From: Linanthus parryae
Lineage: Eukaryota; Streptophyta; Magnoliopsida; Ericales; Polemoniaceae
Length of the DNA: 64,000 nucleotides
Assembly (NCBI GenBank): GCA_023055425.1
Contig: JALGPY010000009.1
Coordinates: 53,816,616-53,880,615, forward strand
Direction: 5' to 3'
Positions within the stretch are counted from its first letter, which is position 1; every line of letters starts with the position of its first letter. The notes under the pieces were generated by a model. That model ran no database searches and had not been told where the DNA came from. It saw only the letters and a list, made by a program, of their open reading frames with translations. Shown here one piece after another: positions 22,411-33,860 of this stretch. The translations under genes and the position numbers were made by a program.

Positions 22411-23109
22411 CCAAAGTCGGTTTACTGGCTCATTCTAGTGTTGCAATGTACTCAAATGCCAAGCCCTCATTTCCTCAAACACTTGATTCTTACAGAAATT
22501 CCCCATTTGGTTCTCAAGTTCACGGTTCTTCTAGTGCTCGAACACAGATACAGCTGCCGACACCAGTGACAGACGAACTGAAACTACCCAATTGAACCCT
22601 GATGGTAACCTGAACCACTTAACAAATCCCCGCGCCCAACCTGAATCAAGCCCTGAGTGTTAATCACAGAACTGTGGCCTGAAAGAACCAAAGACCCTTA
22701 GAACTTCGAGACAAACAGAAAAGAAGAAAACTCATCCATCCGCCATCCCTGAGATCACCCTCGAGATTGAGAAACACAAATCTGAGCGGTGAAATTAGAG
22801 ATCGAGAGGGAAGGATGAGATTGACCGACTCAAATTACACGCACAACAAGACTGGTCACCAATCAACCATCTAGAGGGAGGAGAGAGTTTTTCTCTCTCT
22901 AGCATTATTGAAAATCATTTCAAAATCAGTGATGAACTTCGTTTTTGTACTCTTACTTCGTGTATTAGCAACACAATATTGATAGTTGCCCAATTCGTGT
23001 ATTAGCAACACAATATTATGCTACAACAGATTCTTGTTCACAGTACTCTGCCTACCTTCTCAATCAGGGAATAATAATAATAAGTGAAGCCTCGAGGAAG
23101 AGGAAGGAC

Positions 23110-23476
23110 ATGAGCAACACATCGGAACGAAGAAGTTCATCTAGAACAAGAGTTGAAAATACAAAGTACAAAGACTTTTGTCCTGTTGAAGACTTGTTTA
23201 CCAATCGAAGGTCCTCGGTGGCCTCATCATCTAGAAAGATACCCCATAGTAAGCATTGTTATAATTTTATACTCTTACTGTTATGCCCTGGCACGATTGA
23301 TTGATATTATTTGACTGATACTTCTGATGTTATGTCATTTAAGATTGTTTCGATGGTTTTATACCTCTCTTGCGTTCAGGCAATTATGTTGCGGTGAACC
23401 TCGGAAAAGAGGCCTGGGAAGTACCTGATCAAAATGTCTTAGAAAATGAGGACCTCCATATGGCACTGGCGCTTGC
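23110..23476 (+). pseudogene. Exon-intron-exon gene fragment in left arm of hairpin 1
   Basis: From ATG 23110 a frame reads MSNTSERRSSSRTRVENTKY, then CPVEDLFTNRRSSVASSSRKIP. A GTAAGC donor follows near 23251 and a GCGTTCAG acceptor near 23380. After that, NYVAVNLGKEAWEVPDQNVL and an LHMALALA stretch reach the loop. The right arm carries the same arrangement in reverse with independent changes. I do not recognise the protein: the first part is basic and serine-rich, the second part looks soluble. Only the 5' exons of a presumed gene are present, so this is a captured or duplicated fragment. Confidence 0.5.
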
Positions 23477-23570
23477 GGTATATAGCATAGTTTACTTTCT
23501 AATGCTGATTTCGATAAGCCCAATCCTTACTTTATCACCTCTGAGTTTCTTGTTTTGTTTCTTACATTAG

Positions 23571-23940
23571 GCAAGCACCAGTGCCATAGGGAGGTCCTTA
23601 TTTGCTTGGACATTTTGCTCAGGTAATTCCCAAGCCTCTTTCTCGAGGTTCACTGCAACATTATTGCCTGAACTCAAAATAGGTATAAAGCCATCAAAAC
23701 AATCTTAAATGATATAGCATCAGAAGTATCAGTCAAATAATACCAATCAATCATGCCAGGGCATAACAGTAAGAGTACAATATTATAACAATGCTTACTC
23801 TCGGGTATCTTTCGAGATGATGAGGCCACCGAGGACCTTTGATTGGTAAATAAGTCATCAACAGGACAAAAGTCTTTGTACTTTGTATTTTCAACTCTAG
23901 TTCTAGATGAACTTCTTCGTTCAGGTGTGCTGCTCGGTTC
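23571..23940 (-). pseudogene. Mirror copy of the gene fragment in right arm of hairpin 1
   Basis: Reverse-strand counterpart of the left-arm exons. It contains a NYVAVNLGKE-like reading with substitutions, a preserved intron (acceptor near 23668, donor near 23797, GAGAGTAAGC) and the Ser-Arg first exon. Differences include PVDDLFTNQR in place of PVEDLFTNRR. It overlaps the minus-strand frame 23751-24044, which is a shadow in part. No independent function is indicated. Confidence 0.45.
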
Positions 23941-24511
23941 TTCCTTTTCATCGAGTTTTCACTCATTATTATTGTTCCCTGATTGAGAGGTAAGCAAAGT
24001 ACTGTGAACAGAAATCTGTTATAGCATATCATTAGAAGAATCATTAGGCAACTATCAATACTGTGTTGCTAATACACGAAGTAAGAGTACAAAAACGAAG
24101 TTCATCACTGATTTTGAAAGGAAGTTCAATAATGGTAGAGAGAGAAAAGCTCTCTCCTCTCTCTCTAGATGGTTGCCTGGTGCCAGTCTTGTTGTGCATG
24201 TAATTTGAATCGGTCAGTCTCATCCTTCCTTCTCGATCTCTAATTTCACGGCTCAGATTTGTGTTTCTCAATCACAAGGGTGATCTTAGGGATGGCGGAT
24301 GGATGAGTTTTCTTTGTGTCTGTTTGTCTCGAAGTTCTAAGGATCTTTGGTTCTTTCAGGCCACAGTTCTGTGATTAACACTCAGGGCTTGATTCAGGTT
24401 GGGCACGGGGATTTGTTAAGTGGTTCAGGCAAAGCAGGTTCAGGTCACCATTAGGGTTCAATTGGGTAGTTTCAGTTCGTCTGTCACTAGTGTCGGCAGC
24501 TTATCTGTGTT

Positions 24512-24950
24512 GGTAGCATCATTGGAGCACATCTCCGGAAGTGAATGCTTCTTCTATCAAATGGCAGGACCATGTTTGGAAGGGAAGGAAAAAAATACAA
24601 AGGAGGCTAACGTTAAAGATAAGTTCCTAACTAGACCAGGAAAGTTCAGAAATGGAGTTTCTTCTCTTGATTCAGGTTGGTGAGTCCAGCCAGAAGAATA
24701 TTGTTGTGGGTAAGCCAAGATCCACTATGAAACTCAGACTCCTAATGCAATGAACAGTGAAGGTGTAGTCAATATCCCTGATGAGGTTGTGAGATCAAGC
24801 AGTGAAAATGGAGTGCTTGTTTGGTAGGCTGTTTGTTTGGTAGGACATTCCCCTGTACTATGGTCAAAAGCATTGCAGAGCAAAAATGAGATTCATGCGG
24901 TTTGGATCAAGTTCAGGTGAATAATGCGGGTTAAGGAAGGCAACGAATCA
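24512..24950. other. No gene seen
   Basis: A short plus-strand frame at 24420-24683 crosses the edge of hairpin 1 and has no recognisable domain. The remainder is non-coding. Confidence 0.35.
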
Positions 24951-24959
24951 GATTCGGAC

Positions 24960-26890
24960 CGGATCCACCTATATCCAAATACCAAAAAAAATAATCGAAT
25001 CTTATCCGGATCCAAATTCGGATCCAGAACAGACAAATTCAAAAAAAAAAAAAAAAAAAAAAAAAACAAAGTATTATTGCAAATAAAAACATTCTGACTA
25101 CTAACTATTACAATATACAAAACTTGGATAGTGGAAACAACAAATTTATAAATTCAGAAACATTACAACATTAGATCCACCCATAAATAAAGCCATCCAA
25201 AATGTTTAATACATCCAATCATCCACATATTCAACTCAAAGAAAACATAACAAAATTGTTCATAAGATCAAGAGCTCGACAATAAACAGAATTTCAAGAA
25301 CAAAGGGAACTCTCAATTGTTTGATACGGAATCTTATGGTACTTCGCTTCTTGAATAAATGCCTCTCCTTATCATCTTTCCCTATATGATTCAAATTTGG
25401 AAAACCCTAGTTCTTCATCGAACCCTAAACCAACATCAAACCCTAAACTAACAACACTAATCAATCGCCATTATCACATGATCGCACACAAAATCTACCG
25501 AAAACGAAGCGATCAATAAGAGAATGAACAGCGAAGCGAGATACGTAAGAAGTGGTAGAGAGAGAGACTCTTACATGATCTATGATCGCTTCGATCCATT
25601 CGGAGTGAATCACTCGGATTTCGGATCGGATCGAACAACATTGACCATCCCTAATGAGGGTACTTGGCTATTTCCATTCTCAGATGAGAGTGACTGCATG
25701 AAAATCTTAGAAGAAGCTTCCATAAACTCATATGCTAGAGTGTGTGTTCCAGTTAAAAGCATGGGAATGAAACATGGCAGGCTCTAGTTTATTTGTTATC
25801 TAAGCAATCAATAAATTTGACTCCCTTTGTACAATTATGAAACGCATCATAAAATTTACACCACGTTGAACCCAAAGACCAGGGCGCGTAATTCTAGTTT
25901 CTACATTTCGTATAGAAGAGAAATCATGCCATGGCCCATTTAACAAATAAACATTGCCCTCATAATTGAGCTTTCACATACAAAAAACTTTTGAATCTGC
26001 TATACACATGTACGACATACCAAGAAAATGAATCGAACGAGGGGTTGAACATACACAAACTGTGGTTCTACCCATAAACCAAACCCACGAGTATTATGAC
26101 CAACAAACTGGTTCAGCCCATGTAATACCATCACTGATTTATATTTGACTTCAAATTGTCTCTTCCTTGAAACATTTAGAAAACAATATTTCATAAACTG
26201 GATACTTCCCAACCTCATTAAACATCCTCATTTAGATATAATACACTAACCGTACACAATTTTAGATTTTTTACATACTAAGCAATTGATCTAGACTAGT
26301 GTGCAGAAGTTCAAATCGAACCCTGATGGGAAAAATTATAAACAACAAAAGCAAGTCGAATAGTACATCAAAATTGAGATTCATAAACGTAATGTACACA
26401 AAAATTACTGATTATTTACATACCCAGAGATTTACAATGTTACAGGCTTGGCGGTAAACTCAAATTGTTCTACTGAAGTATCGAGACTTCAAAATGGGTG
26501 ACAGAACAGAAAATCTTAGTAGAGTGGGGGCTAATTTGTTGAATTTCCGAACTGAGATCTTCAATTGTTTATTGAACTAAGCGTAGGTAATAATGTTGCT
26601 TGAGAATATGATATAAATATGGTTGGAGTGGACTTATGAATGATTGTTGTGGCTACAAAATAGGGATGTGGTTAAGGGATTTGATGAGAAATTTGGAGAG
26701 AGACATGAGAGACTATCTCTTCGGTATGCGATCTTACGGGTCCAACATAGATAAGGAATGGATATTTATATGCTAATAACTAATAATGAATTTACTAAGT
26801 TACACCTTATATTTAGAAATTCTGGTGCTCTCTTAAACTCTGGTGACCTAAGAGCAAAAATGAGCTGCTTAATGCTTAAGCCGGCCCTGG
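24960..26890 (+). repeat. Left block of large inverted duplication
   Basis: Read on the minus strand this block matches 34905-37620. Paired landmarks are CGAAAACGAAGCGATCAATA with TGATCAATCGATTCGTTTTC; CCCTAATGAGGGTACTTGGC with GCCAAGTACCCTCATTAGGG; and ACAAACTGGTTCAGC with GCTGAACCAGTTTGT. It contains a poly(A) run (25038-25067) and an 87-codon frame at 25524-25787 with no domain I recognise. It ends where the plus-strand LINE remnant begins. Confidence 0.85.
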
Positions 26891-28620
26891 TAGAAATGTT
26901 GGTGTTAGTGTGTATCAATGGCATCCACAAACCTAAACAGCAGAAAGAATGGAGGGATGTAAGAAGGGGTAAGGCTAAGAGATTGATCTGCTTGCAGAAG
27001 TGTCTCACCCTGTGCTAAATGTAAATAACCAAAGAGAGAAAGTAGAGACCTTAATTAAAATTATTGCTCATGCAAACCCATTTGCTGCACTAGATAGATA
27101 GAAGAGAATGAACAAGATATAGATGAGGAAGAAGAGACAGAGGCTATAGAGGCTGCAAAAGACATTGAAAGAAGAAAGATCAAGTTGCAGATTACAAAAA
27201 AAGTGGAAGGAAGAATCACTAGCCCTCAACTGGAGGGTGGTTATGTTAGTGACAGTTTGCAAGATCTCTCTACTTTCCCTATATGTAGCAGGTCAGCCCC
27301 TGGTGCAATCAGAGCCAACTATTACTAGGAGGCCATCCTCTGTGAGTAGCCCAGAAGATACCTCTTCGTAACAAGACACAAACCGCAGGTCTTGTTGAAC
27401 TTGACAGTGTCGACACTCAATCCTTTAAAGTTACCAATTGTTCCATCTAGCCAGAAGAAGAAACAGAGCTTCAGCAAGTTTTCCCTTCCAACAGGTGGGA
27501 AAAGAATAAGTCTGGTGGGAATAGGGGGTCGCGGCTTTCCTAAATAGAGGTGTGCTCCTGTTTTTATTTTTCCATTGTCCCATGGATATAGGGACATGGA
27601 ATACTGGGGGTCTGAATGAGCCCATTGGACATAGGGATGTGAAATCCTTCATTTTGGAGAATGAGCTAACTCTTTTTGGGCTTCTAGAGACTGAAGTGGG
27701 TGGGCTTCTAGAGACTGAAGTGGGTGAGAAGCCTTTTGAGAAGAAATCGGGCTGCGGCGTATAACTACCAAAGTCATCCTCACGGTAGGGACTTGGAAAA
27801 CAGGGGTCCAAATGACCCCATCAGACATACGGATGTGCGACAATTATTTAGCGCTTCCTGGGCTTGTTGAGACTAAAGTGAAGGAGGAGAAGACTTCAGG
27901 GGTCAGAAGCCTTTTGAGAAGAAGACTTCACGGGCTACTGTGGATAACAACCGAAATCGTCCTCAGGGTAGAATACGGGTAATGTGGAATCCTCTTGTGT
28001 ACAATGTGACCAAGGTATTGAGTACAGCTCAACGGCAGTAATGGGCTGTTGAGATGGATTATCATGGGTGATGGGAAGAAGGAAGTTATGGGCTGACCTA
28101 AGGAATATAGCTCCCTCTATGAATAACAGCAGATGGATTATCATGGGTGATTACATGAATGGCATGGATGATTGTGTGCAATGTCTTGATGTGGAAGAGG
28201 CTACGTGTTTACTTCGTCTAATAGGCAAGTGGGACCATCAACAAAAAAGTATATGACTTTTTGTGAAAATGCTTATGCCTAATTCACTGGCTGTGTTTGG
28301 GGATCCTCTCTGAGCTGATCATTCCCCAATGGTGGTCAAGGTAGGTATCCTAGAGCATACCCAAAGAAGCCTCGTACGTTTTATGATATGTGGGCAAAGC
28401 AACATCAGTTCTTTAAACTATTGAAAAGAACTGGAAGTTTGATGACCAAGTTTATTGAATGCAGTGCCTTGGTCCCAAAAAATCCTAATCCTCTTGAGGA
28501 TTTGGGAGAGAAAGAGAGAGATACCTTCCTTCTAAGTATGAGGTTGCCAGAATTTTTCGCCACCGTTACAGAGAACATAGAGGGAGGTAATGAGGAAAGC
28601 CGTGGAACAAGAAAAGAGGG
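26880..28620 (+). pseudogene. LINE (L1-type) remnant: ORF1 tail and ORF2 endonuclease
   Basis: Broken plus-strand frames show a plant L1 in order. The ORF1 tail (26930-27070) has KEWRDVRRGKAK and a HANPFAALDR-like segment. The apurinic-type endonuclease start (27591-27764) has IGTWNTGGLNEP and FGLLETEVG, the latter duplicated in tandem. The endonuclease core (28074-28170) has GRRKLWADLRN and RWIIMGDY, where the usual MGDFN metal-binding motif has changed. The endonuclease-RT linker (28388-28500) has a MWAKQHQFF start. Segments at 27730 and 27890 are internal duplications. No reverse transcriptase follows. Many stops and frameshifts make it dead. Confidence 0.8.
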
Positions 28621-29988
28621 TTAGGGTTTAAATATAAAGGTTTAAAACGGATACATTAAAATCGGTTTTTTAGTGTATAATCGCTATTAGGTCTCTTAGT
28701 TTCTTTAGGGTTGTTGGGAGGATAAAGTAAGACTTGAAATCTCGATTTCAAAGCACAAAACGGATTCTCCAACTCACGGTATTTTAATGAGCGTACTTCA
28801 GTATTTTACTTGAGATCGGGATTATTTCTTTCAGCCAAAACAGGCCTATATGGATGAAAATCTGATAGGTTGTGCTATAGATTGTAGCAGTCTCTTTTTG
28901 TATAGGAAGTACCCTTCATAGGATATTTGTTCTCCCGCAGTATGGCCTTGTACATTTGTTACGACACGTTGTTTCTTAAAAATGAACATTACCCCAAAAA
29001 AATTATAATAGTGCTTACTTTCGGGAATATACTGAGATCTTCTTACCATTCTAGGAACTCAAGTATTATAAGAGGAGTTTTTGTAGTCTATTAGGAATAT
29101 GAAATCAAAATAAATAAATAAATAAATTGGGTAAATGCCTAAAATAAAACTGGAAAAATAATGATAATAATCGCGTTAATTAAAAAAATCTATACATAAA
29201 TAAGGTAATTAATAGTATTACTAAGAGGGGGCACATACGTGAATAGTAAATACTATTACCGGTAGATATGTGGAGATTTTAAATAGACAAACGCATTGAG
29301 TGTTGACATATGCAACAAATTCTCATATATTAACAGTCTCAATATTAATTTCCGGTTTCATTTTAGTCATTTAGGCAATTAATATGTTTATTTTTCTAAT
29401 TTCATATTCCTATAGAACTATAGATCTGCTTCCACCCATTTACATTGCATATCTTTCTCAGAATCTATCTCAAGCTGGTTTCCGTCTGGATTACGGAGAC
29501 TCGTATTATAATACTTGAGTTCCTAAAATGGTAAGAAGATCTCAGCATATTCCCGAATGTAAGTAGGATTATAATTTTTGGGAATACTCTTTATTGAATT
29601 AAAAAACAACAGGTTGAAACATAGTTACAATGGGCATACCCCACAGGTACAAGGGGCATACCCCGGGAGAACAAATACCCTATGGAGGGTACTTCCTAAG
29701 TTCCTATACAAAAAGATACCGCCACAGTGAAGCTTCTACAGCGCAACCTATCAGATTTCACCCATATCAGTCTGTGTTTTGGCTGGAAGAGAAAAAAATA
29801 ATAATAATTCCCATCTCAAGTATTGAAATAGGCCGATTAAAATACCGTGATTGGAGAATCGGTTTTGTGCTTTGAAAGCGAGACTTATCCTCCCAACAAC
29901 CCAAAGGAAACTGAGAGACCTAATAGCGGTTATACACTGAAAAATCAAAATTTGATAGGTTTTAAACCTTTAAATTTAAACCCCAACC
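28619..29988. repeat. Long inverted repeat (hairpin 2)
   Basis: Left arm 28619-29156 and right arm 29349-29988 are reverse complements with indels; the loop is about 190 bp. Pairs include GGAACTCAAGTATTATAA with TTATAATACTTGAGTTCC, AGGAATATGAAAT with ATTTCATATTCCT, and GGGAGAACAAATA (right) with TATTTGTTCTCCC (left). A third, single-arm copy lies at 34290-34590. The left arm's minus-strand frame and the right arm's plus-strand frame encode related short proteins. Confidence 0.85.
28846..29049 (-). CDS. Short unknown frame in hairpin 2 (left arm)
   Basis: A 67-codon minus-strand frame from ATG 29049 reads MVRRSQYIPESKHYYNFFGV and ends with a QPIRFSSI tail. The right-arm copy starts at ATG 29529 (MVRRSQHIPE) but stops soon after, at TAG 29566-29568. 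The part beginning GHTPGEQIPYGGYFL (about 29653) is open in a different frame. A GTAAG donor-like site directly follows the IPE codons in all copies, so the true reading may be a 10-codon first exon. No known domain. The shared SKHYYNF-like stretch links it to hairpin 1. Confidence 0.3.
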   Translation of the reverse strand: MVRRSQYIPESKHYYNFFGVMFIFKKQRVVTNVQGHTAGEQISYEGYFLYKKRLLQSIAQPIRFSSI

Positions 29989-30255
29989 CTCCTTTCTTGT
30001 TCAACGACTCTCCTCATTACCTCCCTCTTTGATTTCTGTAATGGCGATAAAAATTTCGGTGACGTCATACTCAAAACAAGGGTATGTCTCTCAAACTCTC
30101 ATATGCAAATCTTTGATTTTGCAATCTCTCTCTCTGTATCCATCTAATTCTCTCCCTCGAACGAATTTGGTTTTGCAATCTCTCTCTCTCTCTCTCCCTC
30201 TCTCTCTCTCCCTCCAACGAATTTGGTTTTGCAACATACTCGGACTGTAAATCAG
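29989..30255 (+). other. Possible first exon and CT-rich leader
   Basis: ATG 30041 opens MAIKISVTSYSKQ, followed by a donor-like GGTATGTC at 30081. The preceding sequence resembles a plant 5' UTR and the following one holds two (TC)n tracts (30125-30210). It could be the start of a displaced gene. No second exon is identifiable before the LINE remnant. Confidence 0.25.
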
Positions 30256-30473
30256 CTAATCCAGGAAGCCGGGGCTGTTATACAAAATCTTTGACCTCCC
30301 ATTAATATTGATCAAGTAGCTAGGAGAGGTTGTACAACATCTAATCCATTGGATCATCTGGGGGGAAATTGCATAAAAATTTAAAAAATTAACAGGAAAC
30401 ACCATCACATCGTCAATTGTCATATGCCTTTTGTAATCCACTTTGAGAGCACACCTAGCACCCTTATCGTTTA

Positions 30474-31825
30474 CTCCCTCCGTCCCAGCCAATTTTTTAT
30501 TTTTTCCTTTTTGAGACGTCCCAACCAATTCTTTAAACTTTCCTAAAATGGAAAGTTTCTACACCCCAAAATACCATCTTACCCTTACTAAAAATTCAGT
30601 CTCTTTTTTCAATTGGGCCTAATTAAAATGTATTAACAAACTAACCCACCTAACTAGGCCCAAATGCTTTCATTAGCTGCAAACTCTAGTATGTGGATTA
30701 ATTAGGCAAATCAAAACTCTCTCACTCTCTCGTTCATTTCCTCTCAACCGTCCAACTCTCTCTGTTCTTCACCAATTCTCGTCGCTCTCTATCCCTCTGC
30801 GGCGCTAGGGTTCGGGCGATTGAAGAACAATCTTCGATTCTCTCTCCTTTCTGAGTTCGATTAGCCATGCCGGAGTACAGAGAAGGGCTTTGGTGTCCCG
30901 ATTCGTACGACGGCGGGAAAGAGTCCGTCAATTCGGACGCCGTTGACTCTGGTGGTGGTTCGTTCGTGCCTTAAACGGAAGATCCGGACAAAACCCAACC
31001 GCCTGATAGCCTAGGATCTTCGATGGCTGGGTCTGGTAACTTGCATGTGTCCGATCTGTTAGATTTCGATGTAACAGAATCACCGGATGATGAAGAGAGG
31101 GGATACGAGTTCTTGCTGAACTCGGAAAAGGTTTAATTTCAGAAAAAGGGTTCAGAAATTAAACCTCCCTCCCAGTTCAGCAAGAACTCGTATTCCCTCT
31201 CCTCATCAGAGTCTAGTTCATCATCGGAATCTAACAGATCGGACCCATGCAAGTTACCAGACCCAGCCATCGAAGATCCTAGGTTATCAGGCGGTTAGGT
31301 TTCGTCCAGATCTTCCGTTTCAATCACGAACGAACCACCACCGGAGTCCACGGCGTCCGAATCGACAGACTCTTTCCAGCCATCGTACGAATCGGAACAC
31401 CAGAGCCTTTATCTGTACTCCAACATGGCTAATAGTACCCAGAAAGGAGAGAGAATCGAAGATTGTTCTTCAATCGCCCAAACCCTAGCGCCACAGAGGG
31501 AGAGAGAGCGACGAGAATCGGGGAAGAACAGAGAGAGTGGGACGGTTGAGAGAAAATGAACGAGAGAGTGAGAGAGAGAGTTTTGATTTGCCTAATTAAT
31601 CCACATACTAGGATTTACAGCTAATGAAAGCATTTGGTCCTAATTATGTGGATTAGTTTCTTAATCCATTTTAATTAGGCCCAATTGAAAAAAAAAATGT
31701 TGAATTTTTACTACGGGTAAGATGGTATTTTGGGGTGTAGAAACTTTCCATTTAGGAAAGTTTAAAGAATTGGTTGGGACATCCCGAAAAGGAAAAAAAT
31801 GAAGAATTGGCTGGGACGGAGGGAG
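30474..31825. mobile_element. Stowaway-type (Tc1/mariner) full-length palindromic element
   Basis: 1352 bp with ends CTCCCTCCGTCCCAGCCAAT and its reverse complement, flanked by TA on both sides (30472-30473, 31826-31827), as expected for Stowaway/Tc1-mariner. The whole element folds: left arm about 30474-31140 pairs with 31150-31825. Both arms carry the same gene-like piece, a leader rich in CTCTCTC, then an ATG (30867) frame MPEYREGLWCPDSYDGGKES and an acidic DDEERGYEFLLN segment (31090-31120). One stop (30972-30974) interrupts the left-arm frame; the right arm has its own stops. Ordinary Stowaway MITEs are 100-500 bp and non-coding, so size and cargo are unusual. Confidence 0.9.
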
Positions 31826-32293
31826 TATCAATCATGCTCCTCCCTTCAATAAAAGCAACTTGCGAATTTTGAACAAGGTGGGTGAGTTATGGTTTAATTA
31901 AGTTGTCAAGGATCTTGGATATGCATTTCTAAACGTGTTGCAACAGGATTTAGGCCTGTAATGAGACACCTCAAGAGGATTAGGAATTTTTGGGGCCAAG
32001 GCAATGCATATTCTATAACCTTGGCAATCAAACTTCCGGTTCCTTTCAACTCGTTTAGTGAATTGAGGGTGCTTTGCCCACATATCATAAAACATTTAAG
32101 GCTTCTTTGGGTATGTATGCTCTAGGATACCTACCTTGACAACCATTGAAGAATGATCAGAAGAGGATTCCCAAACACAATCAGTGAATTAGGCAAAGCA
32201 TTATCCCACCTGCCTCTTAGACCAAGTAAACATGCGGTGTGAGTATCTGAACTCCTCCACATTAAGACATTGCACACAATCATCCATGTCATT

Positions 32294-32609
32294 TGATACG
32301 AGTACGTACGGACACGGCGCAGGACATGGCAGCATAGTTTTAAATTTATTAATTTATTTTAATTATTAAAAGTATTAGGAAGTGTTTAGCATAATTAGTT
32401 AATTGTTAGAGGGGGTGTTGGGATAATTAGTCGTTAGCCAATTAGTATTTATAAGTTGCTCTAGTTCAGTTAGTATTACCGAATGAATTGATTACATAAT
32501 TGTTTTTATTCGGTCAAACCCTAGATTTTGGAGAGTGCAAGCTTCTGTAGTGCTGCAAAGGAGAGCGTAGCGTCTACACAGCTACAATCCGATAGCTTAA
32601 TTGCTATCA
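32294..32609 (+). repeat. 5' LTR of the small LTR element
   Basis: Compared with the 3' LTR it has a 39-bp stretch (TCTGTAGTGCTGCAAAGGAG onward, about 32544-32582) that the 3' copy lacks, and it lacks the G13-type run seen there. Confidence 0.9.
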
Positions 32610-33561
32610 ACTGGTGCTTTCATTGTCTTTCAACACAACCCACTGGTGAAATCAATGTCGAACACCACAGCTTTACCTGTTGCGCCGTTTTTCAACAACG
32701 AACAATTGAAGGAGTTAGCTGAGATCTTGAAAAACATGTTCGATCAATTCCTGAAGCCACAACTGCAGCAGGAGGAGACCATAGCGACGCGGCGACGCCT
32801 ACCGGCGCCAACCTAGAACCAGCAGCAGTTGGTCGCCTCACAGCCGCCGACGAACCAGCAAATCCAACTACCGCAGCCGCAGCAGCTGGCGCCACAAGTC
32901 CAGACGACAACGCCGACCCTGGCGTTACCGTTGTTGTTGCAATTGCAGCCGCAAATCCGTTGCTCCAGTTACCAGAGAACAACCAGAAGCAGCACCCATC
33001 CCCTCTGACGTCGCATAACCAACAAAACACGCTGCACCGGAAGCATCCAGGTTCGTCCGGCCACCAGATTGGGCCTCAGATCCAGCCGACTAAGCTAGGG
33101 TTACAGCCGCCGTCGGCGGCTCAGCTAGGGTTACCACCGTTTCTTCCTCCGGTCGCCCACCAGAACTAGACACTGAAACCTGATCCGACCCACCCACATG
33201 GCAAACCCAGATACATTGTGAACCACAATTTGATGTTCCCTCCGTTCCAGCCACAAGACGGTTCCGTTCCGTTCAGCGGCTTTGACCGATCGTTTTGAGC
33301 TCGTTTTTGCTCCGGAGTTGAATCAGCTCGCACCAGTTCCTAGGGTTTTTCGACCAACTGAATCCTTTTCCAGCCTCGTATTTTTTTTTCAGATTCGGCC
33401 CCGCATGCGCATTTATCTTGACTTTGGTTGGTGGACAGTTCACGAAACTACTGTTTGGTGATGCCGAAGCAGAATTTTAAAGGCTTGTTCGACGACAGTT
33501 TGATCCAGGCATTACTCCGGGCCTCAGCTTGAGGGAAAGGTGATTGTGAACCGGGGGCAAT

Positions 33562-33860
33562 TGATACGAGTACGTACGGACACGGCGCATGACATTGCAA
33601 CCTAGTTTTAAATGAATTAGTTTATTTTAATTATTAAAGTATTAGGAAGTGTTTTAATTGTTTGGGGGGGGGGGGGTTAGCATAACTAGTTAATTGTTAG
33701 ACGGGGTGATGGGATAATTAGTCGTTAGCCAATTAGTATTTATATGTTGCCCTGGTTCAGTTAGTATTATCGAATGAATTGATTACAAAATTGTTTTTAT
33801 TCGGTCAAACCCTAGATTTTGGAGAGTGCAAGCTACAATCCGATAGCTTAATTGCTGTCA
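33562..33860 (+). repeat. 3' LTR of the small LTR element
   Basis: Contains a run of about 13 G at 33664-33676 absent from the 5' LTR and a 39-bp deletion before its end. Outside these indels the two LTRs differ at roughly a dozen positions, so this insertion is older than the two copia elements. Confidence 0.88.

Larger units (their letters stand above)
22541..24511. repeat. Long inverted repeat (hairpin 1), arms about 0.94 kb
   Basis: Left arm 22541-23476 and right arm 23571-24511 are reverse complements with scattered differences and small indels, separated by a 94-bp loop. Examples are TCATCTAGAACAAGAGTTGA (left) against TCAACTCTAGTTCTAGATGA (right), and CCCTGGCACGATTGATTGAT against ATCAATCATGCCAGGG. 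Each arm carries an exon-like frame with a candidate intron. Transcription across it would give a near-complete double-stranded stem. No target duplication or transposon-like ends were found. Confidence 0.9.
32294..33860 (+). mobile_element. Small non-autonomous LTR retrotransposon (TRIM/SMART-like)
   Basis: 1567 bp with two LTRs (32294-32609, 316 bp; 33562-33860, 299 bp) beginning TGATACGAGTACG and ending TAATTGCTRTCA. A perfect 5-bp duplication TCATT flanks it (32289-32293, 33861-33865). The uninterrupted target is visible in the plus-strand LINE at 28145-28170. ACTGGTGCTTTCATTG follows the 5' LTR in the primer-site position and a GGGGGCAA purine tract precedes the 3' LTR. The 950-bp interior encodes no pol. 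A frame from ATG 32655 (MSNTTALPVAPFFNNEQLKE) may be a gag N-terminus. Confidence 0.9.
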
